DNA of 64,000 bases, taken from Hyperoplus lanceolatus (taxonomy: Eukaryota; Chordata; Actinopteri; Uranoscopiformes; Ammodytidae). Position numbers and translations under genes: made by a program. The first letter of the stretch is position 1. Each line of letters begins with the position of its first letter. Below, one piece after another: positions 22,373 through 33,704 of the stretch. Location: the NCBI GenBank assembly GCA_026929865.2, contig CM049414.1:3353001-3417000 (forward strand), given 5' to 3'. The notes beneath the pieces were generated by a model that saw nothing but the letters and a program-made list of their open reading frames with translations, made no database searches and was not told the DNA's origin.

Positions 22373-23569
22373 CAGTGTTAATTTCGTAGACTAAGACTAT
22401 GACGAAAAATATTCGTCAATGAACCTTTTTCACTCACGAACACTAAATAAAAACTAAATAAAAAGGCAGATATGATGACGAAGACTGAGACGAATATAAC
22501 TGACACTATAGTCTACGAATAGGAATGAGACGAAACTGTTAGGGCGGGACGAATGGAGAACAGATCCAATCAGAACTGTGGGACAAGTTGGGAAGAAATC
22601 CAATCAGTGCAAAGCAGCGAATGCAATCCTGTGTCGGTGAAGATCGACGGGACAACTCGCCAGTGTGAGCGGGTGGAGAGAGCCGACGTGCAGAAAAACT
22701 CTGCGGTTTGATAGACAAAATGATAGTCAGGGATATCCTGCCCAAGGTGCGTTGTCTAGGGGAGCGGCTAAGTTCACGATCTCTGTTTGTAGTAGGCTGT
22801 GTCTCGAGGCTTGAATACACAGAATTTTCCTCAAACTGACTGTGCAACTATAAGGAAATTAACTGTGAAACTGCCGCCTCCCTCCGTTAGTTTATGTTTT
22901 CACCCGAGTAAGTTACAATCAACTCCGACACATGGACAGCGTTCAATTAAAACATCTCATTTTATTATCAAAAGGGTTTTTGATGCAAAAAGAAGTCCGA
23001 ACACACACAGCGGCAGCAGTGTTGTAAATGAAAGCGCAGTTGCTCAGCTTTATCAGGACGTAACTGCATGCTGCTCTGCTGCTGCCCAGAGGTGGCCTTA
23101 ACGATCTCGGGCCGTTCAGACTGGTGCGGGGCCCCCACTTATTTTTTTTATTTTCTATTTTTTATAAATAATGCTTGTGCATGCTCCCCGCAAAAAGATT
23201 GTGGAATCCAGTTGGTTCATAGACGGATCATGAGATAATGGGCCCCCGGGCAAAGGCCCTCCGCCCTATCCAGTCAACACTGATTTTATGTGAGATTATT
23301 ACGAATTAAATAGAATACATGTTTTGTATTACAACCATTAAATCTGTGTCTGTATTGCATATTCAAACCTTAATACTATTCAATGCAGAAAAACACTTAG
23401 TCGACAAAGTCCGCTGTAGATTTAGTCAACTCAATTCTGCTTATATTTAGTAGACTAAGACTAGACTAAGACTAAAAGATTTCAGATGACTAGAATAGGA
23501 CTAAGACTAAATGGTGTGATATTCAAAAGACTAAGACTAAATCTGAATTTGCTGCCAAAATTAACACTG
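22373..23569. mobile_element. hAT with perfect TSD in the Tc1 right arm
   Basis: Ends CAGTGTTAATTT and AAATTAACACTG (one base slips), flanked on both sides by CATTCCAC (22,365-22,372 and 23,570-23,577). The AGACTAAGACTA motif repeats near both ends. The interior is non-coding; a GGGCCCCC-containing patch at 23,120-23,260 may be a further small insertion. The perfect duplication suggests it is younger than the hAT in the left arm. Confidence 0.9.
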
Positions 23570-23716
23570 CATTCCACTTCACAATTATGCACCACTTTGT
23601 GTTGTTCTATCACATGTCCCAATAAATAATAATCCCAATAAAATAAATGTACGTGTGGTTGTGACGTGACAATGTGGAAAAGTTCAGGGGTATGAATACT
23701 TTTTCAAGCCACTGTA

Positions 23717-24462
23717 TCTGAAAAATTAAATTCCAATTAATGTAAAATAAAGTAAGCAAAAGGGAGGAGGGGCTGCTACACACTTCTCAGGCAGCAGTGC
23801 TATATAAGTTTGCATTATTTTATGATTCATGGCAAACTAAGCGGAACGATTAGATGACAGCTTTATTTTTTCAGCTAGTTAACGTGCTGTGCTTCTCTGG
23901 ACCGACAGAACAGATTAAAATATTGTTTGTTCATGTGTAATTCAAGTTGACCAGGTGTAGCCAACTGATTTGACAATGTTGGGCTTATAACTTGTTTTAC
24001 TTCACTTACTTACAGTAACAACCAACGTAATTCACATCAACTCTAGTCCTCACGTTATAAGCGTATCTCACCGAAGCACTCGTCTGCCACGAGTGCATGC
24101 TTGTGTTTGTGTATTTGTGCACAGCTGAGACACACACACAGCGCAGCGTGGAGCGGGCACATTCTTCAGAGACGCGAGGGTGGGGGCCGGGGTCTTATAA
24201 GATCTTGAACTCTCTAAGTTAAACTGACTTTATAACAGTATAATACAATAACGCAGTTTAACGTTTATGCGACAGATGCAAGTGGAAAGAGTTTTTTTTG
24301 TTGGTGGAGGTGAGGTGGAAGAGTAGCCGGCTGGAAATGCTTTCATGTGCACTGCTTACTGGAAACACTGAAAAATCCCCCTTCTCTGAAACTGCATAGT
24401 GCACTTTTAAGTGTTAATAGGACATTGAAGTTGAAAATAAAAAGTTTCATTATTCTCCCCAG
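23717..24462. other. Upstream region or intron of the zinc-finger gene
   Basis: No coding exon seen. The last bases, CATTATTCTCCCCAG, form a good 3' splice site for the zinc-finger exon. A first exon must lie upstream, perhaps outside recognisable sequence. Confidence 0.4.
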
Positions 24463-25618
24463 ACGTCCATCAGCTGCTGGTGGTTAAAGAAGAGGAGCCA
24501 CCAGAGCCCCCACACGTTAAAGAGGAAGAAGATGAAGAGAAAGCTCAGTCCTCACAGCTTCATCAAACACAAACTGAACACATGGAACCAGCAGCTGATG
24601 GAGAGGACTGTGGAGGACCAGAACCAGCCAGGAACTCACATCCAGATCCACATTTACAGCCTGAGACTGAAGACCAGCCTGAAGACTCCTCTGAGACTGA
24701 AGACAGTGATGATTACTCTAAGGAAACCAGGAAACCTCAGTCAGGTTTAAAGGCTCTGAAAAATAAAGTGCCTGAAAGTGATAAGATATGTAATACTATA
24801 GAGAAACAATTAATCTGTTCTGACTGTGGGAAAATATTTAGTAAGAAAAGTAATCTGAAGAAACACATGAGGATACACACAGGGGAAAAACCTTTTAGTT
24901 GCTCAGCTTGTTGTAAAACATTTAACAATAGGAAATTTGAAAGCGACACATGGTCGTGCACACAGGGGAGAAACCATTTACTTGCAAAGTGTGTGGTAAA
25001 AAATATACACAGGGGGGAGATTTGACCAACCACATGAAAGTCCACACAGGGGAAAACACATCTAGTTGCTCTGACTGTGGGAAAACATTGAGTAGCAAAC
25101 GTCATCTGATGAGACACATGAAAACTCACACCGGAGAAAAACCATTTAGTTGCTCAGTTTGTTGTAAAACGTTTACACTGAAGTCATGTCTTACAAATCA
25201 CATGGTTGTCCATACAGGGGAGAAACCATTTAGCTGCTCAGTTTGTGAGCAAAGATTCATGTGGAATTCTTCATTGAGAAGACACAAGGCTGTCTGTCGT
25301 CAGTCCTCACAGCTTCATCAAAACCAAACTGAGGAGAACAGAGAGGCAGAGCCTGGAGCCAGCAGCTCAACTGAACACATGGAACCAGCGGCTGATGGAG
25401 ATGACTGTGGAGGACCAGAACCAGCCAGGAACTCACATCCAGACCCACATTTACAACATGAGACTGAAGACCAGCCTGAAGACTCCTCTGAGACTGAAGA
25501 CAGACATTTAAAACCTGACCCAAAGAAACGCTTCAGCTGCTCTGAGTGCGGTAAAACATCTCTTCACAAATCTACTCTGAAGAGACACATGAAGATTCAC
25601 ATGGGCAAGAAATCATAA
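24463..25618 (+). pseudogene. C2H2 zinc-finger gene, last exon, one frameshift
   Basis: The exon opens after an acceptor with [20 protein letters not shown], the start of a teleost C2H2 family. An acidic linker follows, then fingers. Finger 1 ([21 protein letters not shown]) is complete apart from its first residues. Finger 2 is broken by a one-base deletion near 24,932, after which that frame stops at 25,025. The other frame resumes [11 protein letters not shown] and carries fingers 3 to 5, a degenerate sixth ending in Cys, a second acidic linker, and finger 7, with a stop at 25,616. It would be a nuclear DNA-binding protein. The single frameshift may be real or an assembly error. Confidence 0.75.
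24547..25504 (+). repeat. Duplicated acidic linker inside the zinc-finger exon
   Basis: The segment SSQLHQ...[26 protein letters not shown] and [13 protein letters not shown] occurs at about 24,547-24,702 and again at about 25,300-25,504. The second copy has an extra EENREAEPGASSS. It indicates an internal duplication of linker and fingers. Confidence 0.85.
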
Positions 25619-25714
25619 AGCCGCTCAGTTTATGCCAAAAAATGTACACAGAAGGGAGCGCTTGGATAACACTCAGAACACACAGATTTGAACTCCCGGG
25701 ACCAATAACTGTAA

Positions 25715-26699
25715 AGGTGCGAACACTCTAGGCATTTTACACGCGTAAGATTTACGTGCGTAACGCAGCTAAAATGTTGCTTGATCATTTTGTGTCAAAA
25801 ATGGTTATACGCGCGTAACGTGCCTAGTCTCCCTCCCGATATTGTATTTCCCTAATCAACCATGGCTGCGATCAGAACCGACCCAACACCGTGCATGTCC
25901 GCGCAAAAACAACAACAACACGGCCAACAACTTTGCCAAAAGACAAACTGAACAGCACAAATAGCCTAGCATTAAAACAGCATTACATATTCACGGCAGC
26001 TACATAACAAACACAGTTACAGCAGCATCGGTGCACGGCGGCACAACATAAAGGCAAGTAGCCAAATTACCCTACCTGGCTGAGGCAGGGGACCGTGACA
26101 GGGGACCGTGGCACAGGCGTAGATCAGCACGGTGCTTCGTGTACTGTCGTGAAAGTCCCGCGGACAGTCGTCATGTTTGGGTTCCTGTATGGCGCTAGCC
26201 GCCCGCACACAACAGGGTGAGTTAACTATTGCTCTGGCGCTAACTTTGTTTGCTCCGGCTAAAAGCACAGCTACACATATTCACTGAATTAACCAGAGTC
26301 ATTCTCCTGGTTTACTTTCCCACGTCTTCCCGACGGCTTCATACAGCACCGGCCGCCCGCATCTACATTTCCTCCTCGGTGTCTCTCATTAGCCTCTGTG
26401 TACAGTACACTGTTCTCCGACCCTGCCAATGTATGTGACGTCGGGTCAAGCCCAACGCTGATTGGCCAACGCGGCTAATCGTCGCGCGTAGGAGCAACAA
26501 AAGTTCAATTTTTTGAACTCCTCGCGTAGCTATATGCGCGTAATATATACGCGCGTAAAAATGTTGCTTTAGCGCGAGTGAAAATGTTGCTTTAGCGCGA
26601 GTGACGCATTTACGCGCGTAAACCAATGGTTCCCTATGGAAAAGGGGCGGGTTTCATACGCGTCTGTACGCGTGTAAAGTGCCTAGTGTGTTCGCACCT
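25715..26699. mobile_element. Harbinger-like MITE with TAA duplication
   Basis: The left end AGGTGCGAACACTCTAGGCA pairs with the right end TGCCTAGTGTGTTCGCACCT, and TAA flanks both sides (25,712-25,714 and 26,700-26,702). The 3-bp TWA target and long ends fit PIF/Harbinger. Subterminal regions are full of ACGCGCGTAA motifs on both sides (25,740-25,830 and 26,525-26,670). The 985-bp interior has no transposase. Confidence 0.75.
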
Positions 26700-26702
26700 T
26701 AA

Positions 26703-28610
26703 CAAAACATTAAAACAAAAACGATGCATGTTTGCTACAACCTTATTTGTACTGAAACCAGAAATCCTATATATGTGCTTTTCTTTTTACATGTTTCATT
26801 GTATGTCTCTTGAATATAGGACTTCAATGCCAGCAAATTAATTTTTTTCCCCCGTAAATTTGTGTTATTTTTTTTCATAAATGTATCACTTGAATCTCAG
26901 AGAATATACAAATTATTTTATTGTAAATGTATCATTTAAATCCCACGTTTTTCATTGTTAAATTGTGTTTTTTCTTGTGAATTTTGAATTTAAAATCAGA
27001 CTTACCAAGTTTTCTGACCAAATTGGTATTTTTGTTTCAGATTTATTTATTTTTTTAATCTTAGAGAATATTTCTGAAGTTTTCTTCTCATACATTTGTA
27101 ATTGTAATTCTTACGAATGTATCATAATCCGAGGGAATTCACATTTAATTTTATTACTCCCTCTACCATGGTCCCAATATGCCATCGTAAATTCAAATTT
27201 GAATCATTTAAGTGTAATGACGTTATTCTGAAAATGTATTTCAACATTGTTCTGTAGCTGTTCCATGTTTAATTCAACATCTTTATCCTCTGAACATTAT
27301 GGGATTGTCTTTAAGCCTTATTACCAGGAGAACTGGGTCTTCTTGTTTTTTTATTTTTCTAACACGTCTTGAGATTTCTATGGGAGACCGTCAGCTGCTC
27401 ATAACGTTACGCCAAAGACGAGCTGGATGAATGAAGATGTTATTTCTCTGATCTGTACTGTTCTGTTAAAGGTGCAGTGTGTAGAATTTACTGCTGTTTT
27501 TCATAATAGCTTTGGTTGAAATGGAATATAATACTCACAAGTATGTTTTAATTTGTGTATAATCTCTTGAAAATAAAAGTTGTTTCTTTTATGACCTCAT
27601 GAGCCTTTTATATCAACATAGGAGTGGGTCACCCTGCACGGAGGTTGCAATGTTGTACCACCATGTTCTTACAGTAGCTTCGACCAGACAAACTTAACAG
27701 CATTGCATGTTTTTATACATAGTGGACGTCTTGGGAAAATGCACCTGTTGAAAGACCAAAGAAGAAGAAGTACTATAGAATAAATAACTAAATACATCTT
27801 CACCTCATCACTTGATATTGTGGAAAGACTTGAGGCAGTGGTGGATGAAGCCCTCTACTAAATAGCTTGTAATTCCTGTCCTTGAAGGCCACTGTAAATT
27901 CTCTGAAAGGGAGAGGTTAGCAAGGGAGCGCTGGAATCTTTCATGCCTACTTTAGTTCACAACAAACTATATTGAAATATTGTTTGTAAGTCTGCTAAAT
28001 CGCACTGTTCTCTACCGCCTTTAATTCTGTGTATTTTCTTAAAATATAAATTTCCCATTCAGTGCAAATAAGTGTTGCTTGACAATGTACATGTATTGTG
28101 AAACTTTAGCTCTGGACATTCTCTGATGAGGATTCTCTGGATGAAAGAGTCTAACCTGCCTGTACCGACTCCCCCTCTTATTACTATAGCCTTATCCACA
28201 GCATACACAAACATAATTTTCTTTCTTTAATTGAAAACTAAAACATATAACAAATAAATTAGCTGTGTGAGCTCAGGTTGCTGCCATGGCACCATGAAAG
28301 CTGCCCTACATTTAAAATGAATAACTGGCGGCTGTCACTAACATTCATGAAGCATTTGAAGTGAGGGTTGAAAATGATTTTATGTGAATTGAAAGCTGTA
28401 GGAAAATATCAGTTTGAATAAGTAGTATTTATTTTTGCATTTGTTTCCTTTTTTTTAGAACTCAGTAACAGAAGTGCTATAACATGTAGATAAATACTTC
28501 AAGCAAAACATACTTTGGCAAAAGTAAAAGTAGTTTAATAAACTTCTCAAAAAAGCTAAACACAAAAAACGTTTCAATTACAGTAACGTAAGTAAATGTA
28601 CATTGAATCA
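26703..28610. other. Gene-free stretch 3' of the zinc-finger exon
   Basis: AT-rich. An AATAAA at 27,572-27,577 could end a transcript. TTAAAGGTGCAGTGTGTAGA at 27,466-27,485 opens a dispersed fish repeat; its conserved partner GGCCACTGTAAATTCTCTGA lies at 27,889-27,908. No exon seen. Confidence 0.4.
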
Positions 28611-28639
28611 ATGTCGCCCTGCTATCTGGGAATGCTTAT

Positions 28640-29785
28640 TTCAGACTTTGTGGCCTGTGTGCCGGTGGTTGCTATGGCGCTCCAGTTCCCTTGGTAGCGA
28701 AAATGAAAGTGAAAATGAATGACTGTCGGCTGCCACTAACTTGAATGAAGCTTTCGGTTTGTGCGCAGTGTTACTCCTATTGCAAATGACAGGCTTTCTT
28801 TTCTGTTCTTTCACCGCGTAGTCCCAGGCTGTGTCTTGATTCAGGGGTTGCAGCCTACGTAGGCTGAATTTGAAGACCGATTGCGTCATAGCGGCGCGCA
28901 AAGGGTTTCCCGTTTGCAAGGCTCCTTGCAAGGCTCCTCATATGCGGCCGATAAATGCAGCCTTCATTTCACGGTTTTGAAGGCTGCATCAGATGGATCC
29001 TTCGTGGCCCAACATATCCCAAGATTCATTGCGTTTTTTTCAGCGATGGCATAAAATAAAATAAGAAATAACAAAACAACAACGTGTTGCTCCATCTTCT
29101 TGACTTTTATCTTCCTTTCTTTTTTTCTTGTACTTTTTTTTCTTTTCGTATGGTAGGCAACTTCTTTTTCTTTTTTCCTCCATTGACAAGGCTGTCTCCG
29201 TTGGCAGCAATCAGGGTTGCTAGGCAGCACAGGAGAGGCGAGTCGTCACGCAAGGTAACGGCTTGTTACGTAAACCGGAAATGCTCGTAAACCGAGACCT
29301 GCGGAGACCGTCTCATTTAACAAGGCTCGTTGGCCTTAAAACCGGCCTTGAAATCGGCCTTCATAGGCTATAGCCTTCATAGACTGCGAGACTGCGTCCT
29401 ACCAAGTGCTTGGTCTCTGTAATGGGACATAGCTCCAGAGTCACATAAGACGCTACCAGTGAAGGAAGCGCAGCGGGGCTAGGAAGCGCTAGGTTCCGGT
29501 TTCTGCTTCAAAATAGAAGTCAAGATTGACTTGACGTTTAGCCGTTTTGCCAGTTAGATGATTTTAATGTGAAGTTACACTACAGGAAATGTTCAGTTTG
29601 AATTAACAGTAACTTAACAGCGAGCTACACGTATATTTTGTGGTTTTGTAGTGTCTCTAACATCAACAGAATGTGAAAAAAACAACAAAGTTTGCTAGGC
29701 TACGTAAATCTTGTGATAAAAAATGTGTGCTGTTAAAATGGGTTTGCGATAACGCTGTTAATTACGCCTTAAACTGACAGCCCTA
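28640..29785. other. Diffuse repeats, no gene
   Basis: Several GGCCTTGAAATCGGCCTT and GAAGGCTGCATC motifs (28,960-29,390) suggest a decayed transposon. The stretch ends with CTGACAGCCCTAG at 29,773-29,785, a hAT-type terminus. No exon with splice sites was found. Confidence 0.4.
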
Positions 29786-30924
29786 GTATGGCCGTGTCCG
29801 GACTGCCATAATAACGTCCTACTCATACTCATTTTGACTTAAATTTGAGTATGTGACGGTTGGGTATGCGAGTTTGGGTATGTGAGAAATTCCCGGATGA
29901 GTACTAACTTCCGGGAAGATTTTGGGTATGAATCGATTGTATACTTTTCCTACTCAACCGCCCCACAATGCATTGGGTCAATTCTACCCGCCCAGGAAAA
30001 TGAAATATTTTCGAGCAAGTTGCTAGGCAACGACATTGTTTGGGGTCCGCGATCTGACAGCTGTACGTGCATTCATAAACTCTTACAATAGATAAGAGAT
30101 GAAGATAAATACCTAACAACATTAGAGTTACTAAGTGAAATGAGTGATGTGAGTCTGATAGTGGAGAGAGATCAGAACAGATCGCTGTTCTGTTCCATGC
30201 ACCGCGGCTGGTCCAGCTCAACTCACAGACAGCTGAGTGCTGTGATGAGCCGGACAGAGAGCGTCGGAGGGATCCTCCGCCTCAAAAAAACACAATTATA
30301 AAACAAGAGGTCTAAAACACAGATGATGAACACAGGACTGTAAAAATCGAGTTCAATATCTAACCTGTAGAGGGCGGTTATACACTAAACAGCGTCTAAA
30401 CGGCCTGAATCTTATAAGAAGAAGAAGAAGAAATTATTCATGGCTTGAGTATGCTTCAACTGAAAACGTTTCGACGCACCTCGCATACACAATCGATCTT
30501 TGAGTAGACAGTATGTAGTATATAGATGGTGAGTATGTAGGACCAGGGGCGTTGTTAGGATCATGAGACATCGGGGGCTTAGCCCAGGGGCGAACATTGA
30601 CTAAGGGGGGTCCGGGGAGGTTGTCCCCTCCGGAGAAAATTTTGCACTTCAGTTAGTTAAATGCATCAATCTGGTGCAGTAGATTAGTTACAATTAAAAT
30701 GTCAGTCCTCAAATGCCTGCTGATTGGATGCAGACCATTGGGTGTGGGTGTGTACATATACAGGGTGCAGGCTGTGCCAACTATTCTCCCCTTATTGTGA
30801 TAAACTGTTTAAAAAAAATATATATTGGCAGCTTTATCGAACAGTTTGTCTTTAATAAACATCCAAGAGACTAAAGTTACATTGGACTAGAACATTAAAT
30901 GCAGTCTACATATTTGTGTTATCT

Positions 30925-31260
30925 CGTATATGCCTATGAAAAACAATTAATCAATTAACTGATTGGCTCTCAAAATCCTGGCTGACATCAGTAAAACAGC
31001 ATGCATGTACTTTTATAATAGAACAAATGGATATCAGCCTGATATCATTGTTAATGGAGAAAAGATCCAGACTGTTTCACATTTTAAATATTTAGGAATA
31101 ACTGTGGACTCACAGCTCTCCTTCAAGAAACATGTGAAGCAGGTGAGTAATACAGCCAAATTCAATTTAAGGAATTATAGGTACATTAGGAACCAGCTCC
31201 CTCTAGATGCAGCACAACTTTACATGCAATCAATCTTTTTATACATCTCATACTGCTGAT
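30925..31260 (+). mobile_element. LINE reverse-transcriptase C-terminal fragment
   Basis: Plus-strand reading gives DWLSKSWLTSVKQ, then after a frame change VNGEKIQTVSHFKYLGITVD, SQLSFKKHVKQVSNTAKF and a stop after FLYISYC. FKYLGITVD followed by an H-V-K helix is the thumb region of non-LTR reverse transcriptases of the Rex/CR1-like type. It lies inside the hAT at 30,544-36,149, so it inserted there or was captured. Confidence 0.65.
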
Positions 31261-31479
31261 CACAAACCGGAAAAACAACACTTGCTCCACTGTGAACACT
31301 TAACTAACAAACACTCATGGTACTGGATAAAAAGCCATTAAGATATCACCTGACCACTGTACAATAATTTTAAAGTAACAACCTCATGACCTTTGACAGT
31401 TTTGTGTTTCTTGCTGTTTTTGCAAATATGAAACCTACTTGTTTGCTAAGGCTTTGGAAAAGCAACAGTGCAATATTTT

Positions 31480-33704
31480 CTATTTTCTCTGGTGAGGAAG
31501 CAGCAGGGTGTGGCGCCTTGATTTAAGTTTGGCGAATCGGTCGATCACTGTGTCATCATTGATGCCTCCCACCAACTCTCTCTCAATTGACATCACTGCC
31601 AGATCATTGAGTCTTTCCTGGCCCATGGTGCGCCGGAGCCAAGTGTGTAGCCGGCGAAGAGCACTGAATGACCTCTCACAGCTGCAGCTACTGACTGGGA
31701 TGGTAAGGGCCACCTGCAAGATCGCCTTCAATGATGGGAACATCATGGGATCTAGAAGCTTAAACACACTCAGAATGTCCGGGATGGCTTCTGGCCCCTT
31801 CCTGCTTAAAAAGCTTTTCGCCACCAACACCTCTTCTCAGGCTAGCTGGATGTTGTAATGCGAGGCTAGTTTGTCGAGGGACTGCATGCACAGAAAGGTG
31901 TTGGAGGCAGGGTGACATGCTTGGATGCCAATCATGACATCGCTCCCAACACTGGAAAAACGATTCTCCAGCTCACTGGTCATTCGATCGATGCAGGGGT
32001 AGAAGAGCCTTTGCTTGAGATGCTCTGATGATTCTTCAAGCAGGTCTGAGCTGGACCCACATGACACCTCCACAACATAGTCTTCCATCCTCTTCTGTTT
32101 CCTTCTGGGACCGAGAGAGGGCTCCTCGATGTTGTTCTCTTGGCAAATATTCTTTGCCATGGAATAGATATCTTCAGCCACCTGTGATGTTCGCTGGCTG
32201 ACCAAGGTCTCATTTACAGCACTTTTGTATTGAATTGCATGCGCCAAGTTGACAGTTTCTTTTTGAAGAAACTTGTGGAACCCCTCAGTGATGCCCAGCA
32301 ACTGTTTGAACATAGCCAACATGTAGACCAGGGACAGTTTGCATAACTTGGAATGCAGACCTATCGCTGTTGGCGTGTTGATTATCTGAAGCGTTTTTAC
32401 TACTGCAGGAAAATTCTTCAGCAGGGCCTTGACTGAGTTCAACTGGCATGACCATCGGGTTGTTGATATTTGCACAAGCTCTTCCTGCACGATGTTGAGC
32501 TCTCTCTGAACAGCAGCAAACTGATCGTGGTTGATTATAGACACACTAAAAAATGCGTAGAGGTTCTCCAGCAGATCAAAAAATCTCTTGCTTCAGGAAT
32601 CGCCTTGCAGGTGTGGCAAAGGACAAGGTTCAGTTCATGTGCATAACAATGCACATAGACAGCCTCTGGGTGTTTTTCCCTGAAACGGGCTTGAACCCCT
32701 CGAATTGATCCACTCATAACCGCTGCACCATCATAAGTTTGTGCCACAACTTTCAGGTTAGCAATATTATTTGACACGAGAACCTGCTCCACCGCGTTTG
32801 TTATTGCTTCGGCACCATAGCCATCCAGTTTGTTCAAGCTCAGAAATCGCTCCTTGATGTTACCCTCTGGTGCAACATTATGCACACACACAGAGAGTTG
32901 TTCTGTGTGCCCATCCTTAGCCTCGTCTGCCATTACTGCATACATGGTTGATTCTTGCACTTCTTGAATTATCTGGGCTGTGACCTCGGTGGAGCAGCAT
33001 TTTATCAATTCAATTTGGGAAGAAGGTGAGAGGTATGTTGTATTGGCTGGAGTTTCGTATCTCTGCAGGAAAGGGTCGAATTTCTTCAGCATGTTCATGC
33101 ATTCAAGGAAGTTCCCTTGGTTGGGGCTGTCCTCCTTTTCATTGTGGCCACGAAAAGCAAGGCCCTGTTTGGCCAGAAAGGAAGTTACTGACAAAATGCG
33201 TTGGAGATACTGCCTTCTTTCAGTTATCTCCACTACACTTGCAGTTTGTAGCTGCTCAGTTATGTCCCCATGGACCTTGGTGGCTTTAAAGCTTGTCCAT
33301 GCCACCATTGAGGCCTTGTGCAGTGAAGTTTTTTCATGGTCCCTAAAGGAATCTAGAGCCCTCTTCCAGTTTGTGTAGCCTGTGCAGGCCAGACCATCTT
33401 AGTTCTGCCTACCTAGCTGATTGCTGAACAATCTACAACAAAAGCAGAACGCTGAATTTTGGCTTACTGAATATTCTAGCCAGTTAAAAGCGTCGTACCA
33501 GCCCTTCTGGAAGCACCTCTTTTGAAGTCCAAACTGTCTAAAGGGGAACTGGATATCTTTAACTTGTTTAGGACCTGTTTCTGTGTTTCCTAAATCTGTC
33601 ATTCCTGTCTTTTCCTGATTTGGGCAAGGTCCAGGGTCCTCCACAACCTCTCTGTCATCTTCAACTGCCTGTTCTTTCTCTGTGTGTTTCTGTCTCAAAC
33701 TCAC
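31480..33704 (-). pseudogene. hAT transposase (TTF finger, DUF4371, hATC), 3 lesions
   Basis: Minus strand, about 740 codons. The N-terminal part (33,704-33,399) holds a TTF-type zinc finger, FPFRQFGLQKRCFQKGWYD then FCFCCRLF. The middle (33,308-32,535) reads DPFLQRYETPANTTYLSPSS and VVAQTYDGAAVMSG, the RNase-H-like core with its catalytic Asp, and HCYAHELNLVL. The C-terminus (31,830-31,480) has IPVSSCSCERSFSALRRLHT, the hATC dimerisation domain. Only three lesions break it: TAA at 33,399-33,401, a one-base deletion in an A6 run near 32,575-32,580, and TGA at 31,837-31,839. It would act in the nucleus on hAT ends. The light damage suggests recent activity. Confidence 0.85.

Larger units (their letters stand above)
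18436..23714. mobile_element. Tc1 inverted-duplication (fold-back) element
   Basis: Starts CAGTGGCTTGAAAAAGTATT after a TA and ends with the reverse complement before a TA, so both tips and the TA duplication are intact. Two hATs (19,122-21,557 and 22,373-23,569, each with an 8-bp TSD) inflate it; removing them leaves about 1.63 kb. Both arms encode the C-terminal half of a Tc1 transposase, the left arm on the minus strand and the right arm on the plus strand, meeting near 21,690-21,725. So it is two inverted 3' halves without an N-terminal half. It could move only with help from another copy's enzyme. Confidence 0.8.

Noticed and set aside
24480..25025. ATG at 24,480 as a true gene start
   Set aside because: The frame continues upstream to a splice acceptor at 24,461-24,462 and matches the family there, so the start lies in an earlier exon.
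13747..29785. A single 16-kb hAT bounded by GCTGTCAAACG and GACAGCCCTAG
   Set aside because: The two ends are common fragments, nothing between is consistent with one element, and no matching TSD was seen.
31508..33378. Plus-strand frames in the hAT
   Set aside because: They lie opposite the clear hAT transposase and show no motif of their own.
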